Positions 36,206-48,225 of a DNA stretch of 64,000 bases are shown piece by piece. The notes beneath the pieces were generated by a model. It had not been told where the DNA came from and did not search any database. It worked only from the letters and a program-made list of their open reading frames with translations. Origin of the DNA: Scortum barcoo (Eukaryota > Chordata > Actinopteri > Centrarchiformes > Terapontidae); contig CM041546.1 in NCBI GenBank assembly GCA_023238725.1, positions 20,775,085 to 20,839,084 on the forward strand, read 5' to 3'. How positions within the stretch are numbered: position 1 is the first letter of the stretch; every line of letters starts with the position of its first letter. Made by a program: the position numbers and the translations under genes.

Positions 36206-39200
36206 ATGGAGATATTAGGAAGCACGTTTGATGACTCGGTGTTTTGTGAGTCGAGAGATCGAGTCCCGGTGTGTTTGTCCTCATACAGCCCCAAAGTGTG
36301 CGAGCCGGAGGTGAGACTGAACATGAAATACTGAGTGCTGCTGCGTGAGGTGGACGGCGGAAGAAAAGGGAATAGACCAAAAAAAAAAACCAAAAGTAAT
36401 GCTGACACATACAGTCCAACATGCGAAGATAAAAACACTTTGTTATGTGTGCGTCGTTGAAGCGCAGATTCATCGCTGCACGTTGATATTTCTGTAGTTT
36501 TAGCTGTAAGATAAAATACACACATTCTCTCCTACATCATCTCATTTAAAAATACGTATTTTATTTTATTTTTTTATTATTGGTTTCACGTCCTTTACGT
36601 GTTGCGAATAAGTGTAGCCTGTTTTACGTGACATCTGGTTGTTGTGCAAGTTTGTAATATTTCTGTTTGTGGTATTAGAGAAATACTCTGTTACAGCAAT
36701 TAAAAAATAAAAGTGCAAAAGTATCTAAATGTAAATGTACCTAAATAGACAAATAAAGTAAAATGTAAAAGCAAAATGTCTCATTTGAGAATAATGTATA
36801 TTAAATCATTGGATTATACTTTTTTAATCTTCTAATTACTGTTGTTCTAACATGGTCATTTCTTTAATGTTGTAGCTGGTAAAGATGGAACTAATCTCAG
36901 CTACTCTGTACACTTTATCTGCTGGGTAGCAGCTTGTTAATGTCTCCTCTTAGGGATCAATAAAGTTTGGCTTTCATCAGTTAATTCAATCAATCAGTTA
37001 GTTGGTTAATTATAATTAGATGACGTCAGAAATTATTTGTTAATTATGTTTTGCATTAATCTGACTCTGCAAAGTGTCTTCATTTATCAAACAAATGTGG
37101 TGGGGTAACAAGAATAATATTTGCCTCTGGAATGTATTTGAGTAGAAGTATGAAGTAAAAGAAAAGGGAAGTACTAAATAAATGGTACAAAAAGTACATC
37201 CAAATTGTGGTGTAAATGTACTGAGTTGCCTTCTCCCATTGCACTGTTAATGTAAATAACGAATGAGGAGCACAGTAAAAGTCAAGGAGAGTCTCCATCA
37301 GGCAGTGGGGAGCTGACTCATGAAGGCTTTTCATCTTCTCCCCTCCCGTGTGTCTCTGCAGTGGTTTTGCGAGAGTGCCTCTCTTGAGACAGATGATTGT
37401 TTGGAGAAGCAGAAAGTCTACAAGTTTAGAGGCGACTTGGCTGTGAGACAGAGGGACTACAAGGTAATTCAACCAGTTTAGTCAGTCATCTTCAAGTACT
37501 TGCTAAAAACCATTGAGATTTTTTTTCTGACGCTGATAAACTAACTACAGGTGAACAACAACAAAAAAACCTAGAAACCTAGAAGCTCTCAGTTCAAAGT
37601 CCTTTTGAAGTGTATGTTTTATTAACCAGCTAAAACCAGGGTGAAATGTTGAGTATTAAATACAGCTGTGATCATCGTCCACTTTGAGGTGTGTAACGTT
37701 CAAAAGTCTTCTTCCTCTCTCTTCTCTTGTGGTGTGCCGGGGATAGAAAGCCTTGGATGCGTACAGCAGCTGCCTGGAGTGGATCGCTGACAACAACCTG
37801 ACCATCAGGAGAGATGTTCTGGAGGGAATGGCCCGGTGCTGCGCCAAACTGGGACAGAGGGACAAGGCGCTGCACCTGGCTGACTTACTGGTAATTCTTC
37901 TGTGAGCTTCCCCTGAAAGGTTTTCCACGCAGAACAGTGTCTCATACAACCTGCTGTCACTGTGAAATCATTTATGTGTCTTGGAGAAAAACTCCAAAGT
38001 GCTGTTTTACTAGTCTGAATAATTATTTTTCCCCTTACTACAATGAAATAACTAATAATTATCATAGTTTTGGAAACAAATACAGTTATTTTCTCAGCCA
38101 TCAGTGTTTATTCAGTTTTATTCGACGTGAAAGTCAAATTGACGAACTTCATTGCCTCCTAAGGGCAGCCTTTATTTTATTATTTACTTTATGACCTAAT
38201 AAAGATAAATGTGTTGGTGGTTTTATGTGGCCCAGGAAGCTCTGATAGTAATAGTTGGCTATATAAATAGGAATCATTTTCAAGCACAATGATGCCACAG
38301 TCTGCATTTGCTTATTATTGGTCTTGTGGCTTAAATTGTCCATCAGTGAAACTCAGTAATACAGTCTGTGTGAGCAGTTGTCTCTTTACATCGTGGATGT
38401 CAGTTTCCCACTAGCACATGAACGCATCGGCCCTGGAGACCTTTTTTTTATCTGTGAAATGAAGCTAAAGTTGATGGAGTGCTCTCTGTGACAGATAACC
38501 TGCCTGAAGGTGCAGGTGCATTCCTTATTCTGCTGAAATGACAGTAAGAAATCGGCCTTGAAGCTTGGTAGTAACACATACATAATATTTCTCCAGAGCA
38601 AAGAAGCCTCCAACACCTGTCACCTGACCAGTCTCCTGCTGCTCAAGGTGAGGATTAATCACAACACACACACACAGATGGGATAGAAGTCATTCTCTGG
38701 AAATGTAATAACGTTAACTATTTAATTAAAATGTACACTTTCACTGAAGGTGAGCATCTACCAGCATTTTGGAGCCGTGAGGTCAAAGGTGTTGTGTCTG
38801 CAGCAGCTGTGTAGCCTGCTGCCCTTCAACCCCTGGCACTGGTACAACCTGGGGCAGACGTGCTTGCAGCTGCTGGACACTGACAGAGCCACGGGTAGGA
38901 TGGAATTCATTTCCTGTCTCCTTAAAAAGTCAATTATTCGCGATAGTTGATATTTTCTGCCATGACTCTTTCAGCAAGCTGCTAAGTAAATGAAAATGAT
39001 TTGTCCTCATTGTCTGACGTGATCTTCTATATTTAGCTGTAGTAGGATCGTGCTCCCCACAGAAGCGCGAATCAGCAGAAAAGCAGAGTGACAGAGTGAC
39101 TGAGGAAGAGGAGGAGGCAGCAGAGTTTGATGAGGACAGGATCTGGCTGAAAGCTTGCACCTGTTTCATCAGGACGAGGTATGGCACAGTGATTCTGATC

Positions 39201-40938
39201 ATTACGCTCACATGCTGAGTGTCACATACACACAGCACATATAATATCAGCTTGTTTTATAATAGAAGAAAATGAATACTGAATTTTTATCAGTGGTCCT
39301 ACACGTGAAGTACAGCCAGATAATTTATGAGGGAAACTGTTTTCTAAAACCAGTTAAATAAGACATCAACCACTTTGGGTATTTATGAAGAGCCTGAATA
39401 TAGTTCACAGTAGTCATGATGAAACTTGTCTTCGTCAGACTCCTGTTGAGAATCCTTCGGCAGCAGCAGTCCTCCTTTGTGTTGCAGCGCAGTGAAAGTG
39501 CCCTTCAGACGACAGATGAGACATTACAGCGGCTGAGTCCCAAAGAAACGACCCTGCAGGCCCTCACTGAGGTCAGGACATGCTCCTGGTTTTGTGTCAC
39601 ATCTTGAATATGAGGCAGTTTGGGGTTAGCTTAACTTTGAAAGGGGTTTTTTGTACACAGTAACACACACTGTTTCTCTCTCTTCCATCTCTCAAAATAA
39701 TATAAGAAAGATAAAAGTGCACAATATGATATGATATAAATATGTTTGAGATCGAGCTTTGTGGTGGTAGTATTAAAGATATACTGCTGCACTGTAATTT
39801 AACAGTCGAATGTTTATCATGTACATCACAACACTCACTGATCAACTAGTCAAATATTGTACTGTATAAAATTGGCCCATGTCTCTGAAGCCTTATCTCT
39901 CGAAGAAAAACATCCCAAGCCCAGCTTCATTTTGCAAAAAGACATTTGAAATCTCCCAAACGCATGTGGGAAAATGTGTTGTGGTCCGATGATGAAACCA
40001 AGGTTGAACTTTTTGGCCATAATTCCAAAAGGTATGTATTTGGCGCAAAAACAACACTGCTCATCACCAAAAGAACACCAAACCTACAGTGAAGCATGGT
40101 GGTGGCAGCATCATGCTTTGAGGGCTGTTTTTCTTCAGCTGGAACTGGGGCCTTAGTCAGGGTGGAGGGAATTATGAACAGTTCCAAATACCAGTCAGTG
40201 TCCAGTCAAAACCTTCTCACTTCTGTTACAAAACTGAAGATGAAGAGGAACTTCAACTTCTCAGCTTCAGCACGACAATGACCCAAAGCAAGCACATCCA
40301 AATCAACTAAAGAATGGCTTCACCAGAATAATATAGATTGAGGTTTTGGAATGGCCCAGCCAGAGTCCAGACCTGAATCCGATCGGAACATCTGTGGGGT
40401 GATCTGAAGAGGGCTGTGCATAGGAGATGCCCTCGCAATCTGTCAGATTTGGAGCAGTTTTGCAAAGAAGAGTGGGCAAATTTTGCCACATCGAAGATGT
40501 GCCACGCTGATAGACTCTTACCCAAAAAGACTGAGTGCTGTAATTAAAGCCAAAGGTGCTGCAACAAAGTATTAGTTTAGTTTAAGGGTGTGCATATTTA
40601 TGCAATGCCAGGTAATTCTAAGTTTTTATTTTTTAATTTTCCCTCCCCTGTAAAGGTTTCAGTTTGTTTTTCAATTGCGTTGTACAGGTTATAGGTCACA
40701 TTAAAGGTGGAAAAAGTTGTGAAATTAGTTTATCTTGGTGTCATTTTTTTACATCACAAAAACCTGGCATTTGAACAGGGGTGTGTAGACTTTTTATATC
40801 CACTGTATATGTACCTGTATGAGCCCGTCAGCACCTCAGTCCAGTCAGTGATGATAAAACTCTCAGCAATCTGGCCATTCAGCTTCCTGCCTGTCTTGGC
40901 ACAGTAGGTCTGTCCCTCGACACTGCGTACTGCCAGTT

Positions 40939-40974
<36 letters not shown>

Positions 40975-42218
40975 ATAACAACATTTATTCAGTATGTAGA
41001 TTTTATAGGTTTTTCACTGGTGGAAGCATAAAACAAAATAAATTCCCTTTGTTATAGGCAAACTATGGCAAAAATAGGTAGTAAATGCATAAGCAAATTG
41101 TATACTCTCAAAATAATGAGCAAGATAAAAGTGCACAATGATATGATATAAATATGTTTAATATGGAGCTTTTCTGTGGTAGTATTAAAGATATACCGCT
41201 GCACTGTAATTTAACAGTCAAATATTTATCATGTACATCACAACACTCACTGATCAACTAGTCAAATATTGTACTGTATAAAATTGGCCCATGACATATT
41301 TGGATACCACACTATGGACCAAGAATTTGCCTTTGGTCAAAGTCTAGTTAAATATCATAAGTCGTTTCAGTTACATGCAACAGTGGTGGTATTCTCAAAA
41401 AGTCCATGGGTTTTCCAAGCAGAGACTCCTCATTTGTGTTCTCATGGTCAAAACTCAGATAGTGACAGAGAGCCAAAAACACGTCTAATGAGACCAAGGA
41501 GACAGCGGCACGATCCTCACATACAGACTGACTGTGCTGCTGTCATTTCAAAACAATGTCGATGCAGTCCGATCATTTTACCAGGTTTTAGTCAGAAATA
41601 TCAGAAAGCCACCAGACAGGTGGGGAGATGTAAGGATGAAGATGAACAGACTCACAGGGAAGTTAATGCTGTTGAGTTTGAGGTCCTGCCACATGCTGAC
41701 AAACAGGTTCAGGTTGAGATGATCCAGCAGCAGGTGAACAGACACGTTCCTCAACAGCAGCTGTTCACCACTATGGCCAGGGCCTATACACTACACACAC
41801 ACACACACACACACAGTCACATGTCACTACAGCTGTCAGTCACTATAGCAAAGACCTGCACAGACAGATATCACTCACTGTGTGTCCGACTTTTTCACCA
41901 CATGATCCAGTGGTAACATTTTTCCCTCACATGTACAGGCGTATATCTCCTTTTTACATGACGTGCATGCCTGCCTTTAAAAGGGGTCTGAGGTTTTTAG
42001 ACAGTAACACACACTCAGTTTCTCTCTCTTCAATCTCTCAGGTGATGTCAGAAGACCTAATACCGGAGAAGATGAGGGAGGACTACCAGGATGGGGAGAG
42101 TCTGGTCAGTGTGTGTGTGCAGAGCTTCAGGGAGCGCTGGTGGAACAAGGTCTTGCTGACCGGAGCGCTAGAAACCGATGACCATCAACGTCCAAAACGG
42201 GCGGACACAAAGCCCTGA
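36206..42218 (+). CDS. c8orf76: C8orf76 orthologue (TPR-like protein of unknown function)
   Basis: Uncharacterised conserved vertebrate protein; function is not established. Exons are 36206-36310, 37362-37463, 37747-37890, 38597-38647, 38750-38894, 39037-39178, 39439-39571 and 42042-42218, in frame, about 332 residues (human about 380). Matches to remembered human C8orf76 are the N-terminal FDDSVF and KVCEPEWF, then KFRGDLAVRQRDYKKAL, RDVLEGMARCCAKLGQRDKAL, LPFNPWHWYNLGQ, LKACTCFIRTRLLL and the C-terminal RWWNKV. The second and third exons read like tetratricopeptide helices. The shortfall against human lies in the region after LGQTCLQLL. The last intron (39572-42041) is enlarged by an inserted copy of fam83a and Tc1 DNA. 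In human this gene forms a readthrough with ZHX1; here the lectin gene separates them. Confidence 0.92.
39692..39881. repeat. 190-bp unit, first of three copies
   Basis: This stretch (from AAATAATATAAG to TTGGCCCATG) is nearly identical to 41108-41294 and to 47469-47654, the latter inside fam83a intron 4. Here it is detached from its usual right-hand neighbour and joined directly to Tc1 sequence at 39882. Confidence 0.9.
39886..40806 (+). mobile_element. Truncated Tc1 element (3' part) carried in the duplicated segment
   Basis: Matches the right part of the element at 45521-47149, from the transposase motif region (MKPRLNFLAI, i.e. the DETK...LFGHNSKR area in another frame) to the right inverted repeat GTGTAGACTTTTTATATCCA. 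It has no left end. Extra or missing bases relative to the longer copy break the frames. It keeps about 45 bp near 40560-40620 that the longer copy has lost, so each copy has decayed separately. Confidence 0.9.
40942..40972. repeat. (CA)n microsatellite
   Basis: CA run inside the duplicated segment; it corresponds to the longer run at about 47294-47331 in fam83a. Confidence 0.9.
41108..41294. repeat. 190-bp unit, second of three copies
   Basis: Nearly identical to 47469-47654 in its native context, and to the detached copy at 39692-39881. Confidence 0.9.
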
Positions 42219-42751
42219 CGCTCCGTCGATGCCTGTTCAGAGACGTTCGCAGACGGAAAGGGGACTGAAGAAGATCGCGACCGGGGTCCCATCACTGTGT
42301 GCATCCCATCACAGAGACTGAAGGAACTGAAATCCAGAACCAGCTCCTCAAACCGAAGTGGACATTTGGCCTGCTGGGCATCACTGAGTCTCCACACATG
42401 GGGAGATGCACAAATACAAGTCAAATGCTCACTTTTAATGCTGACAATATCAAATCACATCACGGTATTCAAACGTGTAACTCACGCTCTGAGAACGTAA
42501 CAGAGTCTTTCATGTTTGCACAGAGAGAACTGCACAGTGAACGTAGCCGTAGTTGATCCGACAGTATCAGACACAAACACACAGATCTATTAATGTTTCG
42601 CCCACTTCATATTGTGAGTGTTGTGTTATTTGTGACGGTGATTGTGTTCTGCATTGAGACAGGAAACAAAGTGAGACATTTTGAATTCCTTTAATGTGCT
42701 GCCTAAAATGTAACGTATGCCTTAACTTGTTCATATCTTAAAAATGATTGT

Positions 42752-42757
42752 AATAAA
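42752..42757 (+). terminator. c8orf76 polyadenylation signal (AATAAA)
   Basis: AATAAA lies about 535 bp after the c8orf76 stop codon. The gene is convergent with fam83a. Confidence 0.55.
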
Positions 42758-42759
42758 AC

Positions 42760-43857
42760 AAAGACATTTCATGCAGACTGATCCTAAATGTGCCAAAAAC
42801 AAATGATAGGAAAAAAACAGGTACAGCAACTCCAGAGGTGTGCCTGTTGTTATGCATGCTGGCGAACGCGTTCATTTAACAGAGCTATTGTTAAAGTTAT
42901 TGGCGCCACCTGTGCCTCTTTTGTGTTATTGTGTGTTTTTCTCCACAGTTTAGCAGCTGCACCCTGAAACATTTTAATTCACCTCAGTGCTTTGACTGTA
43001 ATGGACAGATAGCCAGGTTGTCTTGATGTTTTTTTTTTTTTTTATTGCAGACTAATAAAACATGACACTTAAGCTGAAATGTAGAAAGAATTAACAGTTA
43101 AAGATCACTTGGTAAGTTAAAGATCTTTTATTTTCTAATGGTCCACCTGCACAGGTGCTTTCACTGAACTTCCTGATAAAACCTGACAGTTCTTTTGAAT
43201 CTGTGATGGGACAGTTAACACCTTGTTTATCCTGGTTTGGCAACAACAAACATTGAAAGTCCTCACAAGTATAGAATTACAAATTTGTGTATGTGTGTAC
43301 AGGACATTTGGAAAAAAAAGCTACGAAATCACCTGAATATTCACAAAACATTAAATGACATAAAAGCCTTAATTGTTTTTCAAAATTAAGTCAAATTTAT
43401 TCTTTTCAGATCATATAAATGTGTATTTTTAAATTTTACACACACTTTTACAAACACTTTTCTAAAAGCAGTTCATACATCACTTTTAAAGCAGAAGTAG
43501 GTAACTTCTATGAAAATTTGCTTACTTTATTTATTGTTTTTTTATTTACTTGCTACAAGTGTCACTATGTCCTGACAGTAGCTGTGCTACCTGCTGCCTT
43601 GGTGCCCTGGGTCAAAAATAACCAATCAGAGTATCTGATGGAGCGTCAGTCCCTGCTCCTGCACAGGCTGCGCTCCACTGAGCATGCACTAACTCAGAGC
43701 GGATGCAATGTCGGATAAACAGCGACCGAACAACCAAGCAACAAGAAAACAACAGTTTACACAGACGATAAGTGTGACTGTGTCTCCTGCAGGCCTGTGT
43801 GAGGGTGAATAAAAGTGTCACCACATAAACTGTCCCTAAACAGTCTGTCTGTGTCTG
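42760..43857 (-). other. c8orf76/fam83a convergent 3' region
   Basis: No coding sequence was recognised. Minus-strand AATAAA signals (TTTATT on the + strand, for example 43127-43132) would end the fam83a transcript. A stretch around 43480-43800 (GCAGAAGTAGGTAACTTC, then CCAATCAGAG) has the look of a dispersed fish repeat but was not identified. Confidence 0.4.
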
Positions 43858-46800
43858 TCAGGTCCACGGCATGTTTAAGTTAAGACCTGCTCCCTTGTAG
43901 CCTGCTGAGTGCCTGTCATTCAGGCTCTTGCTCCTTCCTAATTGTGTATTCATGCTGCTGGGAAACGGCCTCCAGCCCACCTGCCCGCCCGTGCTCTGCC
44001 CCATCCCATAGGTGGTGTTGAAGGAGCTGTGGCGAGCCACGGGTCTGGGTCTTGCGCCGTGACTCTGGGGCATCCAGTTTAGTCTGGGATGGGGTATCAT
44101 CTGCTGGGAGAGCTGAGGCTGCAGTTTGGTTCTTGTGCCTGGAGAGAACAGCTTGGAGTTCGACTGGAGCTGAGGTTTAAGATGAGCCCCCGTGACTGTC
44201 ACTGTGGACTTTGAGCCTAGAGCCTCTGTGGCTGGGTGTGAATGGAGGGGGGGTTGGTGATGCCTCTGGGGCTGATCTTGCCTCCTGGTTCCGAAGAAGG
44301 ACATATTGGCTTGTTGCCCAGATGTGTGTTTTGTTGGGTGGGTCACAGGGAACCAGAGGCCTGCCTTTGCTTGGTTTTGCTGCAGCGCGGAGGGAGATGG
44401 CGCTTTGGGATTATCAGATAGAGAGTCCACCTTCAGTTTAAAGTTTAGTGAGTGGATCCACTGACGTCTCTGTGTGTTTAAACCTGCTTCCTCCCCAGGA
44501 GGCTTTGTCAATCTGTCTCTGTTCCTCTGCTGAAAGAAAAGACCCTCAGTACCCACATTATGGTGCTCGAGATCTGCATGTGGCTTCAAAGTTGTTTGAT
44601 AGCGGACAGTCCTGTGCTGTCCGTGTGCGGGGGAGGCAGCTTGTTGAGGGTTTGACTCCTGAAGCCTCGCACTTTTCTCGGCTGTCGTGCTGACAGTGAG
44701 GCCGGCAAGCTGAGACTGGACATACAAAACATGAGGGTTTGACTGGATCTGGACCTGGTTTTGATTCTTCCCCTGAGGTTCCACATCTGCGTCATGCTGG
44801 GCGGCTCCCACTATTTGTTTTCCCACAGTTCCGCTCTGCAGTGCTCCTGGTTGAACCACAGGTTTTGGGTACAGTTGTGGAGGTTTCCCATGCATTTGTG
44901 CCCCAGTGCCCGCTCTGTGTGGAGGCTGAGTGTAACCTTTGCTGCACTCTAATTCTGCGCTCTGGGGTTTGGGCAAAACCGGCATTTTAGCTTTTGTCTG
45001 AGTGTTTTGGGGATCTTCATTCCAAGCCCTGTGGCACGTTGTTCCGGTCAGGCTTGGTTTCGTCTTGCTCGCATCGCTGGTGTGGTTCTGAGCAGCATGT
45101 GATGCGGTGCAAAAGGGGGCAGTGCGGGGCACGGTGATGTAAGTGACAAAGCCCGGGACTGGTTTGGAGCTGGAGTGAAGCCTGTGGAACTCCTGATGGA
45201 AAGGTACGACCACGCTGCCCTTTACATGAACGACGAGACTACGATGGACCTGCCAGGACAGCCAGGAGAAACTGACGAGACGAGACAACACACACACACA
45301 CAAACAAAAAGTATTAATGGAGCCTAAAACTAAAAGGAAATGAGAGTGTGCACAGGCTAGACATGCAAATACACAGGTAGATAGATAGATAGATAGATAG
45401 ATATATGCACTTAGAAGAACAGACACATTCATAAACCAAGAATGGCTATTTGAATGTGTACTCAAGTGCACACACACAGTATATGTATGTTTGTGTTCCT
45501 GCGCCTGTGTGTGTGAGTGTACAGTGGATATAAAAAGTCTACACACCCCTGTTCAAATGCCAGGTTTTTGTGATGTAAAAAAATGACACCAAGATAAATA
45601 ATTTCACAACTTTTTCCATCTTTAATGTGACCTATAACCTGTACAATGCAATTGAAAAACAAACTGAAATCTTTTAGGGAGGTAAAGTAAAAATAAACAA
45701 CTGAGATAATGAGGTCGCACAAGTCTGCACACCCTCTTACATACCCCCAACTGGGGGTATGGCTGTGTTCGGATTTAACCAATTACATTCAAACTCATGT
45801 TAAATGGGAGTCAGCACACATCCTGTCACCATTTAAAGTGCCTCTGATTAACCCCAAATAAAGTTCAGCTGTTCTAGTAGGCTTTTCTTCACATTTTTGT
45901 AGCCACATCTTCCAGCACAAGCCATCGTCCACAGAGAGCTTCCAAAGCATCAGAGGGATCTCATTGTTCAAAGATATCCAGTCAGGAGAAGGGTACAAAA
46001 GAATTTCCAAGGAATTAAATATACCGTGGAACACAGTGAAGACAGTCATCATCAAGTGGAGAAAATATGGCACAACAGTGACATTACCAAGAACAGGACA
46101 TCCGTCCAAAATTGATTGATAAAACGATGGAGAAAACTGGTCAGGGAGGCTGCCAAGAAGCAGACAGCAACATTGAAGGAGTTACAGGAATTTCTGGCAA
46201 GTACTGGCTGTGTAGTACATGTGACAACCAATCTCTCCGTCTTCTTCATATGTTTGGGCTATGGGGAAGGGTGGCAAGACAGAAGCCTTATCTCTCAAAG
46301 AAAAACATCCAAGCCTGGCTTCATTTTGCAAAAAGACATTTGAAATCTCCCAAACGCATGTGGGAAAATGTGTTGTGGTCCGATGAAACCAAGGTTGAAC
46401 TTTTTGGCCATAATTCCAAAAGGTATATTTGGCGCAAAAACAACACACTGCTCATCACCAAAAGAACACCAAACCTACAGTGAAGCATGGTGGTGGCAGC
46501 ATCATGCTTTGGGGCTGTTTTTCTTCAGCTGGAACTGGGGCCTTAGTCAGGGTGGAGGGAATTATGAACAGTTCCAAATACCAGTCAGTGTCCAGTCAAA
46601 ACCTTCTCACTTCTGTTACAAAACTGAAGATGAAGAGGAACTTCATCTTTCAGCACATGACAATGACCCAAAGCACACATCCAAATCAACTAAAGAATGG
46701 CTTCACCAGAATAAGATTGAGGTTTTGGAATAGGCCCAGCCAGAGTCCAGACCTGAATCCGATCGAACATCTGTGGGGTGATCTGAAGAGGGCTGTGCAT

Positions 46801-47290
46801 AGGAGATGCCCTCGCAATCTGTCAGATTTGGAGCAGTTTTGCAAAGAAGAGTGGGCAAATATTGCCACATCGAAGATGTGCCACGCTGATAGACTCTTAC
46901 CCAAAAAGACTGAGTGCTGTAATCAAAGCCAAAGGTGCTGCATTATTCTGCTGCAGGTTATTCTAAGTTTTTATTTTTTAATTTTTCCCCTGTAAAGGTT
47001 TCAGTTTGTTTTTCAATTGCATTGTACAGGTTATAGGTCACATTAAAGGTGGAAAAAGTTGTGAAATTATTTATCTTGCTGTCATTTTTTTACATCACAA
47101 ATACCTGGCATTTGAACAGGGGTGTGTAGACTTTTTATATCCACTGTATATGTACCTGTATGAGCCCGTCAGCACCTCAGTCCAGTCAGTGATGATAAAA
47201 CTCTCAGCAATCTGGCCATTCAGCTTCCTGCCTGTCTTGGCACAGTAGGTCTGTCCCTCGACACTGCGTACAAGTGCTGCCTCACCAGTT

Positions 47291-47336
<46 letters not shown>

Positions 47337-48185
47337 ATAACAACATTTATTCAGTATGTAGATTTTATAGGTTTTTCACTGGTGGAAGCAGAAAACAAAA
47401 TAAATTCCCTTTGTTATAGGCAAACTATGGCAAAAATAGGTAGTAAATGCATAAGCAAATTGTATACTCTCAAAATAATGAGCAAGATAAAAGTGCACAA
47501 TGATATGATATAAATATGTTTAATATGGAGCTTTTCTGTGGTAGTATTAAAGATATACCGCTGCACTGTAATTTAACAGTCAAATATTTATCATGTACAT
47601 CACAACACTCACTGATCAACTAGTCAAATATTGTACTGTATAAAATTGGCCCATGACATATTTGGATACCACACTATGGACCAAGAATTTGCCTTTGGTC
47701 AAAGTCTAGTTAAATATCATAAGTCGTTTCAGTTACATGCAACAGTGGTGGTATTCTCAAAAAGTCCCTGGGTTTTCCAAGCAGAGACTCCTCATTTGTG
47801 TTCTCATGGTCAAAACTCAGATAGTGACAGAGAGCCAAAAACACGTCTAATGAGACCAAGGAGACAGCAGCACGACCCTCACATACAGACTGACTGTGCT
47901 GCTGTCATTTCAAAACAATGTCGATGCAGTCCGATCATTTTACCAAGTTTTGGTCAGAAATATCAGAAAGCCACCAGACAGGTGGGGGGATGTAAGGATG
48001 AAGATGAACAGACTCACAGGGAAGTTAATGCTGTTGAGTTTGAGGTCCTGCCACATGCTGACAAACAGGTTCAGGTTGAGATGATCCAGCAGCAGGTGAA
48101 CAGACACGTTCCTCTTCCTGCTCGCCTCCAGAAGGTCACACAGCAGCTCTACGTCACTGAAGCTGTTCACCACTATGGCCAGGGC

Positions 48186-48225
<40 letters not shown>

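Larger units (their letters stand above)
40815..41783 (-). pseudogene. Partial fam83a pseudogene (exon 5 and exon 4 copies)
   Basis: 40815-40930 matches fam83a exon 5 (encoding RSVEGQTYCAKTGRKL onward) but has lost about 9-11 bp at its acceptor end. 41656-41783 matches exon 4 (DVELL...LNLFVSMWQDL) but lacks a net 40 bp in the middle, which breaks the frame. No other fam83a exons are present, and it lies antisense inside the last c8orf76 intron, so it cannot give a FAM83A product. If transcribed within c8orf76 pre-mRNA it would be antisense to fam83a mRNA. Confidence 0.9.
39886..41960. repeat. Duplicated segment copied from fam83a into c8orf76 intron 7
   Basis: About 2.1 kb corresponds, in the same orientation, to 46284-48339 followed by 49920 to about 49945. 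It holds in order the 3' part of a Tc1 transposase, the Tc1 right end, fam83a exon-5-like and exon-4-like DNA (minus strand) and their flanks with CA microsatellites. The copies differ by scattered substitutions and small indels, in both directions. The copy lacks the 1.6-kb Tc1 insertion present in the source at 48340-49917. Confidence 0.93.
39631..42040. repeat. About 60-bp direct repeats flanking the insertion in c8orf76 intron 7
   Basis: The left copy (about 39631-39691) and right copy (about 41974-42040) share AAAGGGGT, ACAGTAACACACACT and the pyrimidine tract TTTCTCTCTCTT followed by TCTCTCA. The right copy continues into the working AG acceptor of the last c8orf76 exon. The left copy ends CTCA followed by AAAT, so its AG is lost. 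Some material that was once the end of this intron therefore sits on both sides of the insert. Confidence 0.8.

Noticed and set aside
41269..41916. 215-residue open frame, and its near-twin at 47631-48251 (206 residues)
   Set aside because: The pair looks like a conserved protein only because the DNA is duplicated. The frame runs antisense across fam83a exon 4, intron and CA repeats, has no family resemblance and has no splice or promoter support.
43480..43800. Possible SINE or MITE near the fam83a 3' end
   Set aside because: It has a repeat-like feel, but no clear inverted ends, target duplication or tail could be shown, so it is mentioned only inside the intergenic entry.
45272..45546. 5' extension of the 562-residue minus-strand open frame as fam83a coding sequence
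   Set aside because: The GTCAG acceptor at 45272-45273 joins exon 5 in frame to restore GSYSFSWL as in human; upstream residues are intron with CA and TAGA repeats.
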